Shown here one piece after another: positions 58,345-64,000 of a stretch of DNA of 64,000 nt. The notes under the pieces are model-generated. The model was not told the DNA's origin and did no database searches. It saw only the letters and a list, made by a program, of their open reading frames with translations. Location: assembly GCF_001425605.1 (NCBI RefSeq), contig NZ_LMRG01000008.1, positions 98,068 to 162,067 of the forward strand, in the 5' to 3' direction. Each line of letters begins with the position of its first letter. Within the stretch, counting starts at the first letter, position 1. Made by a program: the position numbers and the translations under genes. The stretch comes from Rhizobium sp. Leaf453 (GTDB taxonomy: Bacteria > Pseudomonadota > Alphaproteobacteria > Rhizobiales > Rhizobiaceae).

Positions 58345-59280
58345 ATGCCGCTCACGCTCTCGCTCAACACCAATCCGCTGGTCAACCGCTTCGCCGATCC
58401 GGATGACCTGATCGAAACCGTCGCCCGCGATCTGAGGCTGCGCGACCTGCAGCTGACCCATGAATTCATCAATCCAAGCTGGAACGCGCCGACCATTCGC
58501 CGCCTGACCCGCCAGATGGATGCCGCCCTGCAGCGGACCGGCGTGCGCGTCACCTCGGGCATGACCGGCCCCTATGGTCGCCTCAACCATTTCGGCCATC
58601 CTGACGCCGATGTCCGGCGTTATTATATCGACTGGTTCAAGACCTTTGCCGACATTATCAGCGATCTCGGCGGCACCTCCGTCGGCACCCAGTTCGCGAT
58701 CTTCACCTACAAGGATTACGACGATCCGGCTCGACGTGAGGAACTGATCAAGATTGCCATCGACTGCTGGGCGGAAGTGGCCGAGCATGCAAAGCAGGCC
58801 GGCCTCAACTATGTCTTCTGGGAGCCGATGAGCATCGGCCGCGAATTCGGCGAGACCATTGGGGAATGCATCAAGCTCCAAGATCGCCTCACCGCGGCGA
58901 ACATGGCCGTGCCGATGTGGATGATGGCCGATATCGATCATGGCGACGTGACCTCCAGCAATCCCGATGATTTCGAGCCCTATGCCTGGGCGCGCGCCGT
59001 GCCGAAGGTCTCGCCAATCATCCACATCAAGCAAAGCCTGATGGACAAGGGCGGACATCGCCCGTTTACCGCGGAGTTCAACGCCAAGGGCCGCATCCAT
59101 CCCGAGCCGCTGCTCAACGCCTTTGCCGAGGGCGGCGCTGTTGATAACGAGATTTGCCTGGAATTGTCCTTCAAGGAACGCGAGCCGAACGACCGGCAGG
59201 TCATTCCGCAAATCGCCGAAAGTGTTGCCTTCTGGGCGCCGCATATCGATACCGGTGCGGCCGATCTCAAGATCGGTTGA
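58345..59280 (+). CDS. eryC: tetrulose phosphate isomerase/racemase
   Basis: 311 residues of the sugar phosphate isomerase/epimerase (AP endonuclease 2-like) barrel family. Features are LQLTHEFINPSWNAPTIRR, GMTGPYGRLNHFGHPDAD, GLNYVFWEPMSIGREFGET, MWMMADIDHGDV and IIHIKQSLMDKGGHRPFT. In Brucella, EryC is the first of three isomerases that take the 3-tetrulose 4-phosphate towards D-erythrose 4-phosphate. GAGGA lies directly upstream of the ATG. The other two isomerases (EryH, EryI) are not encoded here. Confidence 0.92.
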   Translation: MPLTLSLNTNPLVNRFADPDDLIETVARDLRLRDLQLTHEFINPSWNAPTIRRLTRQMDAALQRTGVRVTSGMTGPYGRLNHFGHPDADVRRYYIDWFKTFADIISDLGGTSVGTQFAIFTYKDYDDPARREELIKIAIDCWAEVAEHAKQAGLNYVFWEPMSIGREFGETIGECIKLQDRLTAANMAVPMWMMADIDHGDVTSSNPDDFEPYAWARAVPKVSPIIHIKQSLMDKGGHRPFTAEFNAKGRIHPEPLLNAFAEGGAVDNEICLELSFKEREPNDRQVIPQIAESVAFWAPHIDTGAADLKIG

Positions 59281-59386
59281 TCGGCTGAAGTCCGACATCG
59301 GCACGCCCCGCAGCAATCCAAGGCTTGTACAAATGCCGCGATGACGGCTATCGATTGCATTCCGATAACCCAACAGGATGGCGTCG

Positions 59387-60331
59387 ATGAGCGACAATGA
59401 AGAATCCCTCGCCATCCGGGCGGCCTGGCTGCACTATATCGGCGGATTTACCCAGTCGGCCGTGGCAAAACGGCTCGGCATTCCTTCGGTGAAGGCACAC
59501 CGGCTGATTTCCCGGGCAGTCGCCGATGGTGTGGTGAAGGTGACGATCGACGGCGAGATCGCCGACTGCGCCAAATTCGAAGTCGAGCTCGCCACCCGCT
59601 ATGGCCTGCACTATTGCGAGGTGGCGCCCGATGTCGATGATGACGGGCTGGCGCTGACGACGCTCGGCCATGCCGGCGCCGATTTCCTGCGCCGCGAGGT
59701 CGAGCGTGACGATGTCCGCGTCGTCGGGATCGGCCATGGCCGCACACTTGCGGCCGCCGTCCGGCAATTGCCGCGCATCAATGCCAGCGGCACCCGTTTC
59801 GTTTCGCTGCTCGGCGGACTAACACGCAACTATGCCGCCAACCCCTATGACGTCATCCACCGGCTGGCCGAGAAGACCGGCACCCAAGCCTATGTGATGC
59901 CGGTGCCGTTCTTCGCCAATACCGAGGAAGACCGCGAGGTGCTTCTGTCGCAGCGCGGCGTCAGCGAGATCTTCGAGCTTGCGACGCGTGCGGACCTGAA
60001 GCTCGTCGGTATCGGTACCGTCGACAGCCAGGCACATCTCGTTCAGTCGGGCATGCTGGAGCCCGGCGAACTGGAAGAAATCGCGGCACTTGGTGGCGTC
60101 GGCGAACTGCTCGGTCATTTCTTCGACCGCAAGGGCCGTATCCTGCAAACATCTGTTACGGCCAGAACACTCGCAGCGTCCTTCTCGGACAAAGGGCCAG
60201 ATCGGATCGTCGCGATTGCCGGCGGACCGATGAAGACCGAGGCGATCCGCGCCGTTCTTCACAGCCACAAGCTCCACGGGCTGATCACTGACGAACGGAC
60301 CGCACGTGAACTGCTGCAACACGATTCCTGA
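59387..60331 (+). CDS. eryD: erythritol operon regulator, SorC/DeoR type
   Basis: 314 residues. The HTH is RAAWLHYIGGFTQSAVAKRLGIPSVKAHRLISRAVADG. The sugar-binding SorC domain has VVGIGHGRTLAAAVRQLP, FVSLLGGLTRNYAANPYDVIHRLAEKTG and PVPFFANTEEDREVLLSQRGV, close to Brucella EryD. It represses the ery operon and is released by erythritol or a phosphorylated product. The ATG was chosen for an AGG nine bases upstream; one three codons earlier is possible. A gap of 106 bases separates it from eryC. Confidence 0.93.
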   Translation: MSDNEESLAIRAAWLHYIGGFTQSAVAKRLGIPSVKAHRLISRAVADGVVKVTIDGEIADCAKFEVELATRYGLHYCEVAPDVDDDGLALTTLGHAGADFLRREVERDDVRVVGIGHGRTLAAAVRQLPRINASGTRFVSLLGGLTRNYAANPYDVIHRLAEKTGTQAYVMPVPFFANTEEDREVLLSQRGVSEIFELATRADLKLVGIGTVDSQAHLVQSGMLEPGELEEIAALGGVGELLGHFFDRKGRILQTSVTARTLAASFSDKGPDRIVAIAGGPMKTEAIRAVLHSHKLHGLITDERTARELLQHDS

Positions 60332-60423
60332 CCGAAATCACAAAATCACAGCGGATACGTTATAATTTCCCGCAATTGACGCTATAGCTTCCCCACGGCC
60401 GATCATCGGCCCGGAGAATCGCG

Positions 60424-61218
60424 GTGAAGCGGGACGAACGCAGACAAGCCATCATCAATCTCCTGGTCGAGAGCCGCGCGGTCGATCTGGATGATCTCGC
60501 CCAGCGTTTCGCAGTGTCGAAGATGACGATCCATCGCGATCTCGACGATCTCGAACAGGCCGGCGTGCTTCGAAAAGTGCGGGGTGGCGCGACGATCGAC
60601 GCTGGCACCCAGTTCGAGAGCGACTTCCGCTTCCGTGAACTGCAGGAAGGCGACGTCAAGCGTTCGATCGCCGAAGCCGCCGCCGAACTGGTCGAGCCCG
60701 GCATGACCGTGATGATCAATGACGGCTCGATGGCGGCGGTGCTCGGAAATATCCTGGCCCGGAAAAGACCGATCACCATCATCACCAACAATGCCGCGAT
60801 CATGGAGCGCAACAAGGGCGAAAACGGCGTCACGCTGATCGGTCTCGGCGGGGTCTATTCCCCGAAATTCAATGCTTTCGTCGGTATGGTGACAGAGGAA
60901 GCCCTGTCGCGGCTGCGCGCCGACATTGCCTTCGTTTCGACACCGGCCGTCTCCGGCCGGCTCGCCTATCATATGGACGAGGCCGTGGTTCGCACCAAGC
61001 GGGCGATGATTGCCTCGTCCCGGCAGAGTTGTCTTCTCGTCAACAGCCGCCGCTTCGGCCATACCGCCCTGCACGTCTTCGCCGATCTCTGCGAATTCGA
61101 CACGGTGATCTCCGATCAGCCCTTGCCGCAGGAAACATCAGTCGAACTCGGCGATGGCAAGACCGTTGTGCGGGTTGCCGCCGCCGATTCTCATGGACAA
61201 GCACTTCCTCAGGACTGA
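60424..61218 (+). CDS. eryR: DeoR-family regulator, EryR-like
   Basis: 264 residues. It starts with GTG behind CCCGGAG. The HTH is RQAIINLLVESRAVDLDDLAQRFAVSKMTIHRDLDDLEQAGVLRKVRGGA. The effector domain has MINDGSMAAVLGNIL, ITNNAAIMERN, LIGLGGVYSPKFNAFVG and LVNSRRFGHTALHVFA. In rhizobial erythritol loci a DeoR gene of this kind follows eryD and precedes tpiB-rpiB. Here the next gene, 14 bases away, is convergent and unrelated. AT-rich bases 60335-60375 upstream could hold its own promoter. Confidence 0.85.
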   Translation: MKRDERRQAIINLLVESRAVDLDDLAQRFAVSKMTIHRDLDDLEQAGVLRKVRGGATIDAGTQFESDFRFRELQEGDVKRSIAEAAAELVEPGMTVMINDGSMAAVLGNILARKRPITIITNNAAIMERNKGENGVTLIGLGGVYSPKFNAFVGMVTEEALSRLRADIAFVSTPAVSGRLAYHMDEAVVRTKRAMIASSRQSCLLVNSRRFGHTALHVFADLCEFDTVISDQPLPQETSVELGDGKTVVRVAAADSHGQALPQD

Positions 61219-61232
61219 CCGACCGTCCGCAG

Positions 61233-61706
61233 TCAGAGCTTTCCGTGTGCCACCAGTTCGCGGGTGCGCTTGAGTGTCGACAGCAGGGCTGCCCGATACC
61301 CATTTTCGCCGTCGAATTGTGCCTGTTCGGCCTGCTCTTCCGGTCCGCCCGGCTGCTTTCCGCGAAGACCGATATAGCAGTAGAAGCGAAGCTGAAGCGC
61401 GCCGGCCTCATCCTCGAACAGTTCGTTGATGATGGCGCCCTCCCGTGGACCGCTGGCCTGGAAGAAGCTGACCTTTCTTTCGGGTTCGAGGGTGATGATC
61501 TCCCGCAGACCCGCGCCGGCAATCGTGGCTTCCCTCACGAAATGCGTCGGGCTTTCCTCGACGACATCGCAGCGCGTGCAAAGACCCGGCGGAAGAAACT
61601 GGCGGGCGTCCCGCGCCTTCAGTTCCAGGCCCGCCCATGCCTGTGCGCGAGTGAGCGGGGTTTCGCCGGCCGGATTGACCGGAACTGTCGCTGTTGAATA
61701 GATCAT
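61233..61706 (-). CDS. DUF1857 (AtaL-like, SRPBCC fold) protein
   Basis: 157 residues. It begins MIYSTATVPVNPAGETPLTR and continues with QAWAGLELKARDARQFLPPG, VREATIAGAGLREIITLEPERKVSFFQ and GALQLRFYCYIGLRGKQPGG, matching DUF1857 proteins of the START/Bet v1-like fold. These may bind a hydrophobic ligand; the true role is unknown. AAGGGA precedes the ATG. It lies 41 bases after the NmrA-type gene and is likely in one operon with it under the divergent LysR. No signal peptide. Confidence 0.8.
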   Translation of the reverse strand: MIYSTATVPVNPAGETPLTRAQAWAGLELKARDARQFLPPGLCTRCDVVEESPTHFVREATIAGAGLREIITLEPERKVSFFQASGPREGAIINELFEDEAGALQLRFYCYIGLRGKQPGGPEEQAEQAQFDGENGYRAALLSTLKRTRELVAHGKL

Positions 61707-61747
61707 TGTCTTGGTCCCTTCATTCGGATGGAGTGGTGCCCCTGCCA

Positions 61748-62617
61748 TCAGGCAGAGGCGGCAATTGCGGCTGCGAAGCTGCTGTAGGTGCGCAGCGAAC
61801 GTCCCAGCAGCGCTGTCAGGCGTTCGACGTCTCCGGGTTCCGGAAGCATGCCGTCGCTGACAAAACGTTCGGCCATCAGCCGCATCTCATAGGCCATCCA
61901 TTTTGGCATGACGGTTGCGAGGTTCTGTTCGAAACCGGTCGGGTCATCGCCGCCGTAGGCAACCGGACGTCCCAGAATATCGGACCAGATCGTCGCGACA
62001 TCCGAACCGGTCAGCGTATCGGGACCGACGAGGTTGATGATGTCGATCGGCAGCTTGCCGGGCGCCCCGTCCCGGCGGATCAGCTCGATGGCTGCGACTT
62101 CGGCAATATCGCGGGCATCGACCATCGCTATGCCCCTGCCGCCGATCGGCATGGGGTAGACATCGTGGTTGAGGATGACGTCCTTGATCATTAATTCGTT
62201 GTCGATGAAATAGGCCGGGCGCAGGATCGTGGCACTGAAGCCCATCTGTTCGATCATCCGTTCGGCGCCGAGCTTCACCGCGAAATGCGGGACGTTGACG
62301 AAGCGGTCGCTGTGGATCACCGACAGATAGACGACGCGATCGACGCCCTGTTCCCGTGCGATGTTCAGGGTGATCAGCGCTTGGGTGAATTCGTCGCCGG
62401 CCACTGCGTTGAGCAGGAAAAGCGTCTTGACGCCGGCAAATGCTCTGCGCAGCACATCGATATCCAGCAGTTCGCCTTGTACGATCTCCACACCAGCCGG
62501 AAACCCAGTCTTTGAGGGATCGCGGACAAGGACGCGCACGGCGGCATCGCGCTTGACGAGTTGATCGACGACATGGCGGCCGACGCGACCGGTGGCGCCT
62601 GTAACGAGGATTGTCAT
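61748..62617 (-). CDS. NmrA/azoreductase-type NAD(P)-binding protein
   Basis: 289 residues. The Rossmann start is MTILVTGATGRVGRHVVDQL, followed by VRVLVRDPSK and FLLNAVAGDEFTQ. The NmrA-like core has VVYLSVIHSD and SATILRPAYFIDNELM, without the Y-x3-K catalytic pair of classical SDRs. Such proteins act as NAD(P)H quinone or azo reductases, or as redox sensors. GGAG precedes the ATG; upstream in-frame codons lack a site. It is divergent from a LysR gene with 105 bases between the start codons. Confidence 0.85.
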   Translation of the reverse strand: MTILVTGATGRVGRHVVDQLVKRDAAVRVLVRDPSKTGFPAGVEIVQGELLDIDVLRRAFAGVKTLFLLNAVAGDEFTQALITLNIAREQGVDRVVYLSVIHSDRFVNVPHFAVKLGAERMIEQMGFSATILRPAYFIDNELMIKDVILNHDVYPMPIGGRGIAMVDARDIAEVAAIELIRRDGAPGKLPIDIINLVGPDTLTGSDVATIWSDILGRPVAYGGDDPTGFEQNLATVMPKWMAYEMRLMAERFVSDGMLPEPGDVERLTALLGRSLRTYSSFAAAIAASA

Positions 62618-62672
62618 GGTGTTTTCTCCGGGTTGGGTTGCTTGACACCCCGAATATGTGTGGTTCACTCCT

Positions 62673-62690
62673 GCATCGATAGACGATGAA
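62673..62690. promoter_or_regulatory. putative LysR box
   Basis: CATCG and CGATG surround ATAGA, forming a T-N11-A type inverted repeat in the 105-base divergent gap. It lies 33 bases before the LysR ATG and 56 bases before the NmrA-type gene. Confidence 0.35.
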
Positions 62691-62722
62691 TTTGGACAGA
62701 TCGTCTCGTGGATGGAACGCCC

Positions 62723-63613
62723 ATGGATCTTCTCGCCCTTGCGGATTTCAACCTCGTTGCCCGGCATGGCGGTTTCGGCAAAGCCGCGCGGGTATCCGGC
62801 CGTCCGAAGGCGACCCTGTCACGCCGCGTGGCGGACCTTGAAGCCAGTCTCGACCTGCGCCTGTTCGAACGCGGAACGCGGACCATCCGGCTGACGCAGG
62901 AGGGGCGCGCCCTGTTCGAACGGACGGCAATGCTCCTGTCCGAACTCGACGAGACGGCCGCAGCCATCGCTTCGGGCGGCCACAAACCGAAGGGGCGGCT
63001 TCGCATCAGCGCGCCGCTGCTCTTTTCCCAGACAGCCATGGGGCGGATCGCCGCCGGGTTCGCTTTGCGCTATCCGGAGGTCAGGTTGGAGGTTACGACC
63101 GAGGACCGCGCCGTCGACATGATTGAGGAGGGTTATGACCTGGTGATCCGCGTCAATCCCGATCCGGACGAAGCCCTGATCGGACGCGCCTTTCTGCGCG
63201 ATCGCTTGGTCGTCGTGGCAAGCCCGGACCTGGCTCGCCCTGACGGAGGAAGGGTTGCGCCCGGCGTCGTGCGTGGCGCAAGCAGTGCGCCAACGTGGCG
63301 GGTGACGGCGGCTGATGGCATGTCCGCGATCCGCGTCGAGCCTGTTCTCGCCCTGTCATCGCTGGTCGCCGTGCGCGATGCGGTGCGCGCCGGTGTCGGT
63401 GCGGGATGCCTGCCTGTATCCCTGGTCAGCCATGACCTCGCCAATGGTTCTCTGGTCGCGTGGGGTGACATCGCCGGCTCCGAGATCAGCCTATGGGCGC
63501 TTTACCCGTCTCGCCGCCTGCTGAGCGCCCGGGTCTCGGCCTTCCTCGATTATCTCAAGGAGGCTTTCCCGCAGGGAACGCCGGATGAACTCGCCGCCTA
63601 TATCACCGGATGA
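62723..63613 (+). CDS. LysR-family regulator
   Basis: 296 residues. The HTH is FNLVARHGGFGKAARVSGRPKATLSRRVADLEASLDLRLFERGTRTIRLTQEG. The effector domain begins GRLRISAPLLFSQTAMGRIAAGFALRYPEVRLEV and has the AGVGAGCLPVSLV segment. The pattern is that of CrgA/DsdC-type small LysR regulators of oxidoreductase genes. A GTG five codons earlier is an alternative start. It probably controls the divergent NmrA-type and DUF1857 genes. Confidence 0.9.
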   Translation: MDLLALADFNLVARHGGFGKAARVSGRPKATLSRRVADLEASLDLRLFERGTRTIRLTQEGRALFERTAMLLSELDETAAAIASGGHKPKGRLRISAPLLFSQTAMGRIAAGFALRYPEVRLEVTTEDRAVDMIEEGYDLVIRVNPDPDEALIGRAFLRDRLVVVASPDLARPDGGRVAPGVVRGASSAPTWRVTAADGMSAIRVEPVLALSSLVAVRDAVRAGVGAGCLPVSLVSHDLANGSLVAWGDIAGSEISLWALYPSRRLLSARVSAFLDYLKEAFPQGTPDELAAYITG

Positions 63614-63640
63614 AAAAGCCCGTGCCGGGGGCGAGCCTCA

Positions 63641-64000
63641 TCATCTGATTGCCTTACCTGCCTGATCGAACCTGTGGACTCTGCCTTCGTCTGGGGTGAG
63701 GAAGACGGTGTCGCCGTGGTTGACGGCGAAGTCGCCGCCGGTCCGGGTGGTGACGAGGCCGATGCCGTCGACATGGATGTGGAGGAAGGTGTCGGAGCCG
63801 AGATGTTCGGCAACGCCGACGACACCCTTCCAGGTGCCTGATGTGGTCGACAGTTTCAGGTGTTCGGGGCGAATGCCGATCGTGTGGGCATTGTAGGGCT
63901 GGGCAAAGGCGCCGGTGGCGAAGTTCATGCGCGGCGAGCCGATGAAGCCGGCGACGAAGATATTGTCGGGCCGGTGGTAGAGATCGAGCGGCGAGCCGAC
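63641..64000 (-). CDS. sugar ABC transporter ATP-binding protein, C-terminal part (cut by window end)
   Basis: The last 119 residues of a MalK/UgpC-type ATPase. The segment [23 protein letters not shown] is the characteristic end of the ATPase domain. Then follow [26 protein letters not shown] and a TOBE domain ([33 protein letters not shown]). The N-terminal nucleotide-binding motifs lie outside the window. It would energise a carbohydrate importer of the CUT1 class whose other genes are presumably further right. Confidence 0.9.
   Translation of the reverse strand, partial: VGSPLDLYHRPDNIFVAGFIGSPRMNFATGAFAQPYNAHTIGIRPEHLKLSTTSGTWKGVVGVAEHLGSDTFLHIHVDGIGLVTTRTGGDFAVNHGDTVFLTPDEGRVHRFDQAGKAIR

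Noticed and set aside
1..64000. tRNA, rRNA, riboswitches, phage genes, transposases and CRISPR arrays
   Set aside because: Reading both strands I saw no cloverleaf-like segments, conserved riboswitch cores, integrases or transposase motifs. A covariance-model scan would be needed to exclude small RNAs.

Overview
The window is about 64 kb of high-GC DNA with dense, short-gapped operons. It looks like a Rhizobiaceae genome (Rhizobium/Agrobacterium/Neorhizobium/Ensifer range). Three things point there: an eryABCD erythritol locus with a DeoR-type neighbour, short intergenic palindromes of the kind common in rhizobia (35168-35192, 45660-45780), and the mix of ABC, TRAP and tripartite tricarboxylate transporters. 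That density of transport and catabolic operons, each with its own regulator and with no housekeeping or RNA genes in view, suggests a megaplasmid or chromid, but no replicon marker is visible.

Layout. 1-4.1 kb: the tail of an OFA-type MFS transporter, then a nitric-oxide defence divergon (flavohemoglobin, a truncated haemoglobin fused to a DUF1971 domain, and an NsrR-like regulator with two good NsrR boxes between them), then an alpha/beta hydrolase. 4.6-6.7 kb: an enolase-superfamily acid-sugar dehydratase with a DMT exporter/importer. 6.8-17.1 kb: a divergent acid-sugar island with a TRAP transporter, FAH-family enzyme, GntR regulator and FAD hydroxyacid dehydrogenase on one strand and a DenD-like dehydrogenase, beta-hydroxyacid dehydrogenase and IlvD/Edd dehydratase on the other. 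17.2-22.4 kb: a secreted hydrolase with a MarR regulator, and a large RTX metalloprotease with a small secreted protein. 22.7-31.2 kb: a seven-gene minus-strand operon (tctCBA, SAF-domain oxidoreductase, Asp/Glu-racemase-like protein, otnK, otnC) with a divergent LysR. 31.2-38.7 kb: an SDR, dgoD and a GntR regulator divergent from an AraFGH-type sugar ABC transporter and a mutarotase. 38.6-43.1 kb: an AraC/MFS pair and a GGDEF-EAL protein. 43.3-54.4 kb: a polyol module (class I FBPase, class II aldolase, GlpD-like dehydrogenase, FGGY kinase, DeoR, RbsABC-type transporter, DUF2291 protein). 55.1-61.2 kb: eryABCD and an eryR-like DeoR gene. 61.2-64 kb: a DUF1857 protein and an NmrA-type reductase under a LysR, and the end of a UgpC/MalK-type ATPase.

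The common thread is sugar-acid and sugar-alcohol catabolism, with repeated signs of four-carbon substrates: DenD-like (tetronate oxidation), OtnK/OtnC (3-oxo-tetronate kinase and decarboxylase, giving dihydroxyacetone phosphate) and EryABC (erythritol). Two parts look least like described systems. The first is the tct-SAF-racemase-otnKC operon, which has the kinase and decarboxylase of the tetronate pathway but an unusual front end. The second is the 7-17 kb island, which has a dehydratase, dehydrogenases and an FAH-family enzyme but no recognisable aldolase. The erythritol locus lacks the tpiB-rpiB (eryH-eryI) isomerase genes after eryR.

All functions are read from protein motifs and gene context by eye; no database search was run.
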